Notes: generated by a model not told the origin, from the sequence alone. Shown: positions 1 to 7,362, counted from the first letter of the stretch. The stretch is DNA of 48,321 nucleotides from Oscillospiraceae bacterium (GCA_902795195.1 CADBKF010000010.1:10702-59022); one strand, 5' to 3'. Program-made: numbers and translations.

Positions 1-127
1 AACCGGGCGTGCTGACGCGGCGAACCGGGCGCCCAGATGCGGCGAACCGGGCGCGCAGATGCGGCGAACCGGGCGCCCAGGCGCGGCGAACCGGGCGCGA
101 AGGCGCGGCGAACCAGGCGCGCAGACG
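1..127. repeat. 22-bp tandem repeat, about 5.8 copies
   Basis: Five full 22-base units start at 18, 40, 62, 84 and 106, after a partial unit at the window edge. Each begins CGGCGAACC and differs from the others at a few positions. The same CGAACCG word reappears in the hairpin at 127-164 and, inverted, in the 66-bp repeats that follow. No plausible gene is seen here: the ORFs that cross it are low-complexity Arg/Ala/Gly-rich readings of the repeat. Confidence 0.85.
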
Positions 128-164
128 CAGCGAACCGCCGGAGGGTGCTCCGGCGGTTCGCTGC
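127..164. terminator. Perfect 17-bp stem hairpin downstream of the flavodoxin gene
   Basis: GCAGCGAACCGCCGGAG (127-143) is followed by a 4-base loop and its exact reverse complement (148-164). It lies downstream of the minus-strand flavodoxin gene and could end that transcript, but there is no T-run in the minus direction, so it may act as an RNA-stabilising 3' hairpin instead of an intrinsic terminator. Confidence 0.5.
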
Positions 165-178
165 AGGCGATAATCGGA

Positions 179-376
179 TCAGCCGGCCAGGGCGGCGCCC
201 AGGCGGCGGCAGTTTTCGGCGGTTCGCTGCAGGCGATATTCGGATCAGCCGGCCAGGGGGGCGCCCAGGCGGCGGCAGTTTTCGGCGGTCTGCTGCAGGC
301 GATATTCGGATCAGCCGGCCAGGGCGGCGCCCAGGCGGCGGCAGTTTTCGGCGGCCTCATCGTCAGGCGCGTCGTT
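179..376 (-). repeat. 66-bp tandem triplication of the flavodoxin gene 3' end
   Basis: The block beginning TCAGCCGGCCAG occurs at 179, 245 and 311, exactly 66 bases apart. The copy at 311 is the real C-terminus and stop of the flavodoxin gene. The two downstream copies re-encode nearly the same tail (AENCRRLGA) with their own TGA stops. Sixty-six bases is 22 codons, so the copies stay in frame behind the first stop, and also three times the 22-bp unit next door. Confidence 0.85.
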
Positions 377-736
377 GCAGATCACGCTCTCGCAGACCAG
401 CTCGGCGCCGTCTGCGCGGCACTGATCCTCCCAGTTGCGCATCCATTCGCCGTCGCCCCAGCCGTAGGAGCCGAACAGCGCCAGCTTCTTTCCGGCAAGC
501 GCCGGCTCGCAGGCCTGGAACATGGGCTCAAACTCGCCCTCCTCCAGCGACTCCACACCCATCGACGGGCAGCCGAAGGCAAAGGCGTCAAAGTCCGCCA
601 GCGCGTCCGGCGTGAACTCCGCGGCAGTCACCAGGCTGCCCTCGGCGCCGGCCGCCTGCACGCCCTCGAGGACGGCATTGGCCATGGCCTCGGTGTTGCC
701 GGTGCCGCTCCAATAAACAATCGCGATTTTCTTCAT
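311..736 (-). CDS. Short-chain flavodoxin
   Basis: A 141-residue single-domain flavodoxin: a soluble FMN electron carrier that can replace ferredoxin when iron is short. The N-terminus has the FMN phosphate loop (WSGTGNTEAMA, about residues 9-19), and an aromatic, Gly-rich flavin loop (FGSYGWGDGEW) lies in the second half. Length is normal for short flavodoxins. The start is supported by AAGGAG about ten bases upstream. It follows the DUF3793 gene by 36 bases on the same strand and is probably expressed from the operator-controlled promoter at 1396-1424, which suggests iron-responsive expression. The 3' end of the gene is copied twice downstream in 66-bp tandem repeats, each with its own stop codon. 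Family assignment is firm; the redox partner is not known. Confidence 0.93.
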   Translation of the reverse strand: MKKIAIVYWSGTGNTEAMANAVLEGVQAAGAEGSLVTAAEFTPDALADFDAFAFGCPSMGVESLEEGEFEPMFQACEPALAGKKLALFGSYGWGDGEWMRNWEDQCRADGAELVCESVICNDAPDDEAAENCRRLGAALAG

Positions 737-772
737 GTCAAATACACTCCTTTATATGATTTATATGATTTT

Positions 773-1327
773 TCAATTTCCGTTGGTCCTGACGGTCAGG
801 CGCTCGAGCGGGCAGCCCTTGGCGTTCTGCCGCAGATAGCAGTCCGTGCAGCGGGCATAGCGGTCGAAGGTCCGGCGGGCGGCGGCCTCGTCGCCGTAGA
901 CCTTCCAGCAGCCGACGCACTTGCAGTCGCGGTGCTCGATGAAGCCGCGCACGTCCTCGGGCGGGTAGCTCAGAAACAGGCCGATCTCGTGGGGAAAGTC
1001 CGCGCCGTCGGCCAGACGGCGGCGCAGCTCCCTGAGGCAGCTGTCCTCGCGCGCGTCGGGATAGCCCGCCTGATGCAGCAGCGCGGCAGCCTCCCGCTTT
1101 TGCAGGTCCGCGCCGAGCTGGCCGGGGCGGTAGAGATAGAGCATGGCAAAGCTGTCCGTCATGCGCAGCGGCAGCAGGCGCAAGCCCTTTGGGGTGAGCC
1201 GCCGGTTGTAGCGCCGCAGCGCCCGGATCGCCTCGGCCCTGGAGGCGTAGCGGAACGGAAAGAGGCTGCCGGTCTTGATCCCGGCCAGGGTCGGCGCGGT
1301 GCTGCGGATAAACTGCTGTTCGGACAT
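773..1327 (-). CDS. DUF3793 family protein
   Basis: A 184-residue protein of the DUF3793 family, whose biochemical role is not established. In Clostridia I associate this family with flavodoxin and ferrous-iron genes, as here. The C-terminal half holds a Cys cluster (CKCVGCW, then CTDC and KGC) that could bind a metal; there is no signal peptide or membrane segment. The start at 1327 (MSEQQF) is preferred over the further-upstream ATG at 1378 because AAGGAGA lies 8-9 bases before it, and because the upstream ATG would sit beside the operator. It is first in an operon with the flavodoxin. The context (flavodoxin partner, DtxR-like operator at the start site) points to a role in iron limitation or metal handling; this is inference. 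Confidence 0.8.
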   Translation of the reverse strand: MSEQQFIRSTAPTLAGIKTGSLFPFRYASRAEAIRALRRYNRRLTPKGLRLLPLRMTDSFAMLYLYRPGQLGADLQKREAAALLHQAGYPDAREDSCLRELRRRLADGADFPHEIGLFLSYPPEDVRGFIEHRDCKCVGCWKVYGDEAAARRTFDRYARCTDCYLRQNAKGCPLERLTVRTNGN

Positions 1328-1368
1328 GGAACAGGTCTCCTTGTCTGCTTCTTCTTGCGTTTCTCGAT

Positions 1369-1424
1369 GAGTTAGCATCCGCTAACTCCATTTGGAATAT
1401 AGCATATGACATTCAAAATGTCAA
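1369..1424 (-). promoter_or_regulatory. Sigma-A promoter with palindromic DtxR-like operator
   Basis: On the minus strand a consensus -35 TTGACA (1419-1424), a 17-base spacer and -10 TATATT (1396-1401, with an extended TGC) predict transcription starting near 1389. A perfect inverted repeat GAGTTAGC-4-GCTAACTC (1369-1388) starts right there, the position expected of a repressor site. Its half-site resembles sites of DtxR/IdeR-type iron repressors. A second inverted repeat, GACATT-3-AATGTC (1408-1422), overlaps the -35. The promoter is clear; the regulator is inferred. Confidence 0.75.
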
Positions 1425-1615
1425 GCAGAAAAATAGTTTGCCCGATATTCCGCCTTTGATGATTTTTTTAGCGGTCAGGAGTCAGGGGCCAGGGATTAGG
1501 GAATAAGGAATAGTGAATAGGAAATAGAGGTCAGGATTCAGGGGCCAGGGGTCAGGCACCGCACGGAGGTTTTTCCCGGCCGGAGGCTTGGTCGCCCGTT
1601 CTAGCTTTCTTCCTT

Positions 1616-1694
1616 GTCATTCTGAGCGCAGCGAAGAATCTGTTCTATCCGCCTTCTATGCCGCAGTCAGATTCTTCGCTGCGTTCAGAATGAC
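1616..1694. repeat. Hairpin element, GTCATTCTGAGCGCAGCGAAG family
   Basis: Two arms of about 27 bases (GTCATTCTGAGCGCAGCG... and its near-complement ending ...AGAATGACATG) face each other across a short centre. A second copy lies at 35985-36068, and a sister family with different arms at 42614-42706. Elements of this look are dispersed in many bacterial genomes; no protein is encoded. Confidence 0.8.
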
Positions 1695-1999
1695 ATGAGG
1701 GGAGCTTTTTGCAAAGCACGGTACCGCCGCATGGTCTGCGCGCGCGGGCGAGCAATGCTCGCCCCTACGGTGCGGACTGCCCTCTATTGCCGTAGGGGAC
1801 GGCGTCCTCGACGTCCCGGCATTCGGCACGAATGCATTTGCCTCGATATGCACAGCAGCCGGAAAATTGTGCAAGCCTCCCAACACCGTCATTGCGAACC
1901 AGTCCGCAGACTGGTGTGGCAATCCGTTCCCCTCGCAGAGGCACGCGGACGGGAGACCCGTCCGCTACGGGTGCAGTGCAGGATGAGACCTGCCGTATT

Positions 2000-2282
2000 G
2001 GCCGATGGAGCAGCGCACCCCGCTCGGGGCCAAAGCCAGCGCAGGCGCGGGGATAGAAACACCAGGCAAATCCTTCCCTGGTACCCAAAAAGCAAGCAGC
2101 TCGCAGAGCGGTACGATGGTTGCCGGGAAAGCTTACGGGACGAAAAGCGGCCTTTCTTTTCCCCTGTTTTCTTTGGGCAAGAGCCAAAGAAAATAGGGCC
2201 GCCGGAGGCAGGACCCGGTGACGGGAGTGCCGGGGGAACGGATTGCCACACCAGTGCTGCGGCACTGGTTCGCAATGACAGG
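2000..2282 (-). repeat. Dispersed long repeat, copy A
   Basis: Read on the minus strand this 283-base block matches 27800-28124 on the plus strand along nearly its whole length: a CATTGCGAACCAGTGC start, TCCTGCCTCCGGCGGCCC, a TTTTCTTTGG/CCAAAGAAAA hairpin, CCCGGCAACCATC, GCGAGCTGCTTGCTTTTT, and an end at GCTCCATCGGCC. The two copies therefore form a widely spaced inverted pair. Its reading frames (SCPKKTGEKKGR-type peptides) have no start or ribosome site that I trust, so I treat it as a non-coding or mobile repeat. Confidence 0.75.
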
Positions 2283-2339
2283 GGTGGGAGTGCGGGCGGT
2301 TCATCCAACTGCGCTGCGCCCGGTGGTTTTGGCAAACGG

Positions 2340-2379
2340 AAAAACCCCCGCCGGGGGAAGTTCCTCGGCGGGGGTTTTT
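2340..2379 (-). terminator. Rho-independent terminator after the CW_7 gene
   Basis: AAAAACCCCCGCCG and CGGCGGGGGTTTTT form a perfect 14-bp stem with a 12-base loop, ending in a T-run on the minus strand a few bases past the stop codon at 2387. It is symmetric and could also stop plus-strand transcripts. Confidence 0.9.
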
Positions 2380-2386
2380 CAGATTC

Positions 2387-2659
2387 TTACTTGAACAGCT
2401 CGTTGACACGCTTCTGGACGGCGTCGTAGTCGTAGCCGGCCTCGGTCAGGCGGGTTTTCCGCTCTGCGCCGCTGCCCCAAAGGCCGCGAATGACCTCCTG
2501 GGCGATCTCGTCGACCGTCTTTTCCGGCTTTTTCTCAGCCGGAGCTTCGGCAGGTGCGTCTTTCTTGTCGAATGCCGCCTGGGCTACCTTCTTGACCAGG
2601 CCCTCGGCCGCCTTCTTTTCGGGCTTTTCCACATGATTCTTGAGATACTCAATAGACAT
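2387..2659 (-). CDS. Small stand-alone CW_7 (Cpl-7 type) domain protein
   Basis: A 90-residue protein. The C-terminal ~45 residues (EIAQEVIRGLWGSG ... AGYDYDAVQKRVNEL) match the CW_7 peptidoglycan-binding repeat known from the Cpl-7 phage lysozyme. That repeat normally sits beside a wall hydrolase; here there is only a charged, Lys/Glu/Ala-rich N-terminal half with no signal peptide and no enzyme domain. The start at 2659 (MSIEYL) is chosen over an ORF extension to 2689 because AAAGGA lies about nine bases upstream. It follows pgi by 83 bases on the same strand, has its own terminator, and is probably co-transcribed. A cytoplasmic protein carrying a wall-binding fold is odd; a phage remnant or a DNA- or protein-binding reuse of the fold are possible. 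Confidence 0.75.
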   Translation of the reverse strand: MSIEYLKNHVEKPEKKAAEGLVKKVAQAAFDKKDAPAEAPAEKKPEKTVDEIAQEVIRGLWGSGAERKTRLTEAGYDYDAVQKRVNELFK

Positions 2660-2742
2660 CGTCGCGCATCCTTTCTGATTTTTAATCAAATATATTGGTT
2701 CCGCGTCTGCGGAGATACCCTGGTTCCGGATCGGCCTTCGGC

Positions 2743-4326
2743 TCAGATGGCCAAGAGCTCACTGTAGGCCTTCAGGGCGCCGTCGGTGTCGTGGGCCAGC
2801 ACGCGCTTGGCCAGCACCTTGCCCAGCTGCACGCCCTCCTGGTCGAAGCTGTTCACGTTCCAGCAGAAGCCCTGGAACATGACCTTGTTCTCAAAGTGGG
2901 CCAGCAGCGCGCCGAGCGCCTCGGGGGTGAGCTGATCGCCGGTGATGATGCTCGAGGGCCGGCCGCCTTCAAAGCTCTTGTTGGGGTCGGCGTCCTGCTT
3001 GCCGCAGGCGAAGGCCATAATCTGCGCGGCCACGTTGGCGCACAGCTTCTGCTGGCTGGTGCTGCCCTGGATGTCCATGTCCATGCCGGCCTGGTTCTGA
3101 CGGAAGCCCACGAACTGCAGCGGCACGATGTCGGTGCCCTGGTGCAGCAGCTGGTAGAAGGAATGCTGGCCGTTGGTGCCGGGCTCGCCGAAGATGACCG
3201 GGCCGGTGGCGTAGCGGACCGGCTCGCCGAAGCGGTTGACGTGCTTGCCGTTGGACTCCATGTCCAGCTGCTGCAGGTGCGCCGGGAAGCGGCTGAGCGC
3301 CTGGGAATAGGGCAGCACCGCGGTCACGGGATAGCCCAGCACGTTGCGCTCGTAGACGCCGATCAGCGCGTCGAGCATGGCGGGGTTCTTGCGCAGCTCG
3401 GGCTCCTTGGCGGTCTCGTCGGCCGCGTGGGCGCCGTCGAGGAAGCGGGCGAACACCTCTGGGCCGAAGGCCAGCGACAGCACCACACCGCCGACGCAGG
3501 AGCTGGAGGAATAGCGGCCGCCGATGTAGTCGTCCATGAAGAAGGCGGCCAGATAATCGCTGGATTTGGCCAGCGGGGAGGTCGCGCTCGTCACGGCGAC
3601 CATGTGCTTTGCAGGGTCGAGGCCCATTTTTCTCAGAGATTCCTTGACGAAGGTCTCGTTGGTCAGGGTCTCGAGCGTCGTGCCGGACTTGGAGACCAGC
3701 ACGAACAGCGCGTGGGCCACGTCGATCGTCTTGAGCACGTTGGCCGCGTCGTCGGGGTCGACGTTGCTGATGAAGCGGGCCTCGAGCTTGAGCGTGTCGT
3801 TCTGCCGGGCCCAGTTTTCCAGCGCCAGATACATCGCGCGGGGGCCCAGGTCGCTGCCGCCGATGCCGATCTGCACGACGGTGGTGAATTTTTCGCCTGC
3901 GGCGTTGGTGATCTCGCCTGCATGGACCTTCCGGGCGAAGTCGGCGGCCTTCTTCTGCTCGCCGGCGTAGAATTCGCGCTTGTCCATGCCATCGGCGATC
4001 ACGGGCTTGCCGAGCTGACCGCGGGTCAGCTGATGGAGCACCAGGCGCTTTTCGCCGGTGTTGATCATCTCGCCGTTGTAGAGTGCCTCGTACTTCTCGG
4101 TCAGCTGCGCCTCCTTGGCGAGCTCCGCGAGCACGGAGAGCACCTCGTCGTCCACGGCCTTGGCCGCAAAATTGTAGCACAGGCCGCAGGCCATGGGCAC
4201 GCTGTAGCTTGCCACGCGCGCTGCGCCGTTTTCACCCGCCATCGCCTCGGGCAGATTGACGCGGCCCTTGAGCGCCGCCAGCTTGCCAAACGAGCGCAGG
4301 GTATCGAGATTGTTCCAGTTGATCAT
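2743..4326 (-). CDS. pgi: Glucose-6-phosphate isomerase
   Basis: A 527-residue phosphoglucose isomerase that interconverts glucose-6-phosphate and fructose-6-phosphate in glycolysis and gluconeogenesis. Family motifs are in order: IGIGGSDLGPRAM in the first SIS domain, SKSGTTLETLTNE for phosphate binding, GGRYSSSS, the QQLDMESNGK block, GEPGTNGQHSF with the catalytic Glu/His region, and the late SFDQEGVQLGK with the catalytic Lys. The length is that of the long (500-550 residue) bacterial type. GGAGGAG lies just before the ATG, and a promoter is visible at 4378-4406. The neighbouring CW_7 gene is probably read through from it. Nothing unusual is seen in the coding sequence. Confidence 0.97.
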   Translation of the reverse strand: MINWNNLDTLRSFGKLAALKGRVNLPEAMAGENGAARVASYSVPMACGLCYNFAAKAVDDEVLSVLAELAKEAQLTEKYEALYNGEMINTGEKRLVLHQLTRGQLGKPVIADGMDKREFYAGEQKKAADFARKVHAGEITNAAGEKFTTVVQIGIGGSDLGPRAMYLALENWARQNDTLKLEARFISNVDPDDAANVLKTIDVAHALFVLVSKSGTTLETLTNETFVKESLRKMGLDPAKHMVAVTSATSPLAKSSDYLAAFFMDDYIGGRYSSSSCVGGVVLSLAFGPEVFARFLDGAHAADETAKEPELRKNPAMLDALIGVYERNVLGYPVTAVLPYSQALSRFPAHLQQLDMESNGKHVNRFGEPVRYATGPVIFGEPGTNGQHSFYQLLHQGTDIVPLQFVGFRQNQAGMDMDIQGSTSQQKLCANVAAQIMAFACGKQDADPNKSFEGGRPSSIITGDQLTPEALGALLAHFENKVMFQGFCWNVNSFDQEGVQLGKVLAKRVLAHDTDGALKAYSELLAI

Positions 4327-4377
4327 TGTTTGGTCTCCTCCATAAAAAGATAAGCCAGAGCCTTATTTACATCTTGA

Positions 4378-4406
4378 ATTATAACAAAGCAGAACGGAAA
4401 AGTAAA
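4378..4406 (-). promoter_or_regulatory. Promoter of pgi
   Basis: On the minus strand, -35 TTTACT (4401-4406), a 17-base spacer and a perfect -10 TATAAT (4378-4383) give a short leader of about 45 bases before the pgi ribosome site. Confidence 0.65.
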
Positions 4407-4469
4407 GGGCCGCAGCCTGGTTCGGCGGGGAATTTGCAATATTTTTCACGCCAGAGATTGCCCTCGCGT

Positions 4470-5555
4470 TCAGCCGGGCGCGGCTTCGGCAGAGGCGGCC
4501 CGGGCGGCCTCGGGGACCCTTCGGTATTCCGCCGGCGACATGCCGTAGCGCTTGCGGAAGAGCTTGCGGAAGTTGCCGAGATTCGCGTAGCCAAGCTCCT
4601 GCGCGATCTTGGAGACGGGATCGCGCGTCCGGCGCAGCAGCCGCGCGGCCTCCTCCATGCGGATCGACTGCGTGATCTCGGTGAAGCTCTTGCCGGTGCT
4701 CTTCTTGAGCACGCGCTGGATCTGCCACTCGCTGTAGTTGAACAGGCGGGAGAGCTCGTTGAGCGTGACGCTCGCGGCGTGCTCCTGGATGTACCGCAGC
4801 AGGAAGAGCAGCTCGTCCATGTGCGCCGTGCCGGCAAATTCGGGCAGGGAAAGGTCCTGCTCGTGGTTGCGCAGCAGCGTGATGAAGAACTGCTGCATAT
4901 AGGCGTTGAGCATCTGTGCGTGGTAGGCCCGGTGTGAGGCCGCCTCCCGGAGCAGACGTTCCATGATCTGTGCCAGCTCCCCGTCCGGCGTGCCGTTGAA
5001 GTACAGATAGGGGTGCGGGCTTGTGGAGTAGAGCGTCCGCATGAAAAAAACCGTCAGCGGACCTTCGGTGTCCCTGAGAATGCCGAAGAAGGCGCGCTCA
5101 AAGGTGCTGCTTCGGATCAGGATCTTGACCGTGCAGGCGTCGGAAAAGCAGCTGATGGCGTGCCGCGTGCCCGGGGCGATGATGCAGACATTGCCCGCGT
5201 GCAGCTGCAGCGCCCGGTCGCCGATGTAGGTGGTCATGCTGCCGCGGAGCACGAGCTGCACGACAAAAAAGTGGTCGATGTGCCAGATCGGCGGAAACCA
5301 GGACAGGTGCGGGTGGATGACGGTGTCGACGCCCTCGGCAAAGAAGGCGTCCTCGCTCAGAAGCGAGGCGCAGTTGCGCAGGGTCAGCGAGTCGGGATAG
5401 CGTCGGGTCGCCTTGAGGATGACCGGCTCGTAGTAGGGGTAGGAATGGGGCAGCTGGTAGACCGGGCCCCCCGATTTTTCGTAGAAGCTGCGGAACATCT
5501 GCTCGAGCTCCAGCTGGTGCTCGGACTTTTCAAATACGGTAGCTGCCTGATTCAT
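4470..5555 (-). CDS. AraC-family transcription regulator
   Basis: A 361-residue one-component regulator. The N-terminal ~230 residues include a cupin-like sensing fold (LHAGNVCIIAPGTRHAIS). The last ~100 residues carry the two helix-turn-helix motifs of the AraC family: SVTLNELSRLFNYSEWQIQR and then VSKIAQELGYANLGNFRKLF, followed by the family ending YGMSPAEYR. AGAGAGGA precedes the ATG. It is transcribed away from the YkvI-like transporter and the ACP operon. Two direct repeats 21 bases apart (5666-5696) lie in the divergent gap just upstream of an activator-type promoter, so it probably controls the plus-strand genes. The effector is unknown; the cupin fold suggests a small molecule, possibly the operon's substrate. 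Confidence 0.92.
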   Translation of the reverse strand: MNQAATVFEKSEHQLELEQMFRSFYEKSGGPVYQLPHSYPYYEPVILKATRRYPDSLTLRNCASLLSEDAFFAEGVDTVIHPHLSWFPPIWHIDHFFVVQLVLRGSMTTYIGDRALQLHAGNVCIIAPGTRHAISCFSDACTVKILIRSSTFERAFFGILRDTEGPLTVFFMRTLYSTSPHPYLYFNGTPDGELAQIMERLLREAASHRAYHAQMLNAYMQQFFITLLRNHEQDLSLPEFAGTAHMDELLFLLRYIQEHAASVTLNELSRLFNYSEWQIQRVLKKSTGKSFTEITQSIRMEEAARLLRRTRDPVSKIAQELGYANLGNFRKLFRKRYGMSPAEYRRVPEAARAASAEAAPG

Positions 5556-5665
5556 CGGTTGATCCTCTCTGTAGGATATATTTTACGCATTCCGGCGGCG
5601 ACCGGCTGCGCCGGGCGTCAGAGCGCCGCCGGTGGCCGGACGCGGCGCTTGGCGCCGTGCTCAGA

Positions 5666-5696
5666 CATGTCGTAAAAGCGTCGGCGCATGTCATAA
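5666..5696 (+). promoter_or_regulatory. Candidate AraC operator: 10-bp direct repeats, 21-bp spacing
   Basis: CATGTCGTAA (5666-5675) and CATGTCATAA (5687-5696) are direct repeats starting 21 bases apart, two helical turns, the arrangement of classical AraC half-sites. They lie between the araC-type gene and the plus-strand promoter, whose weak -35 begins eight bases further on. Confidence 0.6.
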
Positions 5697-5703
5697 TGAT
5701 GTC

Positions 5704-5732
5704 TGTACTCGAACCAGATACAATGGTATAAT
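5704..5732 (+). promoter_or_regulatory. Activator-type promoter of the transporter/ACP region
   Basis: A perfect -10 TATAAT (5727-5732) with an extended TGG stands 17 bases after a poor -35 (TGTACT, 5704-5709). A strong -10 with a weak -35 directly beside direct repeats is typical of a promoter that needs an AraC-type activator. Confidence 0.6.
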
Positions 5733-6035
5733 GATTACAGATAACCCTGTGATTGCGGGATGCGCGCGCCTGTGGGCCATATGGCGGGCAGATTGCCCGC
5801 GCTACGGTAAACGCGGATTGCGCGCCGCTAGGGCGAGCAGATTGCCCGCGCTACGGAAAAAGCAGATCGTGCGATGCGCTCGGCACGACGGCGGGCAGAT
5901 TGCCCGCGCTGCGGAAAAAGCCGCCTGCGGCGGTGTCGCAAAAGCATCTGCTTCTGCCGTTATCATACCCGGTTTCGGCAGAAAATGCAATCACAGAATG
6001 AAAAAAATCATATTCCGGCAGGAGAGAACAGACTT

Positions 6036-7214
6036 ATGGCAAAGGAACGGGCAAGCACAACAAAGGGGACCCTGGGCGTCTCGCTGGGCGTCGGGTTCGT
6101 GTGGTTTACCAGCCAGTTCGGCGGCGGCTTTGCGTCAGGCACGCAGCTGTATCAGTATTTCATCAACTTCGGCATCTGGTGCCTGCTGACGCCGGCGCTT
6201 GCACAGGCGTTTCAGGCGTTTTTCCAGTGGTACGCCCTGCGCTTTGCCTACGAGCACAAGACGGTCAATTACCGCGACTTCTGTGACGGCTTCTACGGCA
6301 GGTTCCGGGTCGTGTTCTCGAACCTGTACGAGCTGGTCTACCTGATGCTGATCCTCTTGGCGCCGTCCATCGCCTTTGCCACCGGCGGCTCCACGCTCAA
6401 CGAGCTGACCGGGATCCCGTATATCATCTGCACGGTCCTCGTCGGCATCTGCATCTTCATCATCGCGCTGTTCAACACGGACATGATCCGCAAGGCGGCG
6501 TCCGTGGTGTCCTATGTGCTGATCGTCGGCGTGCTGATCGTGTTCCTGCCGAACATCATCGCGCAGTGGGGCGATATCATGGACGCGATCCGGCAGATGG
6601 CGGCCGGCACGCTGCCGGTCGGCTCGACGGCCTCCGGCTCTGTCTGGTCGGCGCTGTGGAACTGCATCGTCTACGGGGCCTACCACGTGGCCTCGATCGG
6701 TCTGTATGTGGCCCACGCGCAGAAATTCACGAAAAAGAGCCAGTGCGTGACGAGCATGCTGCTCGGCTTTCTGATCAACGCGGTCGTGATTTCGCTCGTG
6801 AACTTCGGCCTGCTGGCCGTCGCGATGAATCCGGAGCTGCCGAACTACTCGGTTTACACCCTGCTCTTTGCGCAGCGGGGCGTGCTCGCCCCGGTGATGG
6901 CGCCGCTGGTCTCGATCCTGATCATCATCGGCTCGGTGTTCTCCGCGGTCAACATGATCACCGGCTTCGTCAACCGCGTGGTGACGGGCCTGGAAAAGAA
7001 AGAGGACGCGCAGACGGCTGAAAAGAAGCGCATGCTGCGCACCCGGCTGGCCGCGCTGGCCTGCACGCTGGCGACCTTTGCCATCGCGCAGTTCGGCCTG
7101 CTGCCGCTGGTCAAAAAGGGCTACGGGTATCTGGGCATCGCCTGCATGGTCGTCATCGTCATCCCGTTCCTGGTCCGGATGGTCCTGGAGCTGGTCGGCG
7201 TTGTGAAGAAATAA
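6036..7214 (+). CDS. YkvI-like membrane transporter
   Basis: A 392-residue integral membrane protein of the YkvI group, distantly related to amino-acid/cation symporters of the APC superfamily. The first helix carries the family motif (SLGVGFVWFTSQFGGGFASG, with the Gly-rich break), and about ten to eleven hydrophobic segments follow to the C-terminus. The start at 6036 (MAKERA) is supported by GGAGAG about ten bases upstream; ORF extension to 5874 runs through repeat sequence and is rejected. It is the first gene after the AraC operator and 298 bases before the ACP operon, on the same strand, so it may import the operon's substrate. That substrate cannot be read from the sequence; amino acids or acylated amino compounds are only a guess from the superfamily. 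Confidence 0.82.
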   Translation: MAKERASTTKGTLGVSLGVGFVWFTSQFGGGFASGTQLYQYFINFGIWCLLTPALAQAFQAFFQWYALRFAYEHKTVNYRDFCDGFYGRFRVVFSNLYELVYLMLILLAPSIAFATGGSTLNELTGIPYIICTVLVGICIFIIALFNTDMIRKAASVVSYVLIVGVLIVFLPNIIAQWGDIMDAIRQMAAGTLPVGSTASGSVWSALWNCIVYGAYHVASIGLYVAHAQKFTKKSQCVTSMLLGFLINAVVISLVNFGLLAVAMNPELPNYSVYTLLFAQRGVLAPVMAPLVSILIIIGSVFSAVNMITGFVNRVVTGLEKKEDAQTAEKKRMLRTRLAALACTLATFAIAQFGLLPLVKKGYGYLGIACMVVIVIPFLVRMVLELVGVVKK

Positions 7215-7230
7215 CTTTCCAGACAGCTGT

Positions 7231-7362
7231 AGGGACGAGCCTTGCTCGTCCGCGCATCCGAGGGATGCATTTTCCAAAGGAAAATCTGTGCAGGATGATC
7301 GTCTGCTGAACGCAAACGATGTGTGCCTCGCACACCGGACGAGCAAGGCTCGTCCCTACGGC
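7231..7362. repeat. Inverted repeat pair between transporter and ACP operon
   Basis: GTAGGGACGAGCCTTGCTCGTCC (from 7230) and GGACGAGCAAGGCTCGTCCCTAC (ending about 7362) face each other and are each themselves palindromic. Between them are smaller hairpins (GCATCCGAGGGATGC, ATTTTCCAAAGGAAAAT, GTGTGCCTCGCACAC). The whole 7215-7500 gap could fold strongly in RNA. I see no clear promoter in it. Confidence 0.75.

Larger units (their letters stand above)
1425..2338. repeat. Gene-free region of mixed repeats
   Basis: No gene is seen over about 900 bases. The left part (about 1490-1560) is low-complexity text made of AGGGAATA/GTCAGGGG-type words. It is followed by an inverted-repeat element (1616-1694), the GGGCGAGCAATGCTCGCCC word (about 1745-1770), the GGGGACGGCGTCCTCGACGTCCC word with its GGCATTCGG tail (about 1793-1845), the CATTGCGAACCAGTCCGC word (about 1887-1930) and copy A of a longer dispersed repeat (2000-2282). 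The ORFs across it are readings of these repeats. Confidence 0.8.
5556..6035. other. Divergent intergenic region with promoter, operator and leader repeats
   Basis: No gene is seen. From left to right: GC-rich inverted sequences (about 5590-5660), a direct-repeat operator (5666-5696), a promoter (5704-5732), then a leader of about 300 bases. The leader contains three copies of the GCGGGCAGATTGCCCGCGCT hairpin word (about 5785, 5830 and 5893) and a TTCTGCCG/CGGCAGAA inverted repeat (5953-5984) just before the transporter. Confidence 0.7.

Noticed and set aside
1-127. Plasmid iterons
   Set aside because: The 22-bp repeats lie beside chromosomal-type genes with no rep gene, and the same words occur in other intergenic regions.
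2695-4353. A 552-residue plus-strand frame opposite pgi
   Set aside because: Codon-bias shadow of pgi in a GC-rich genome; no family motifs, rich in Val/Gly/His typical of such shadows.
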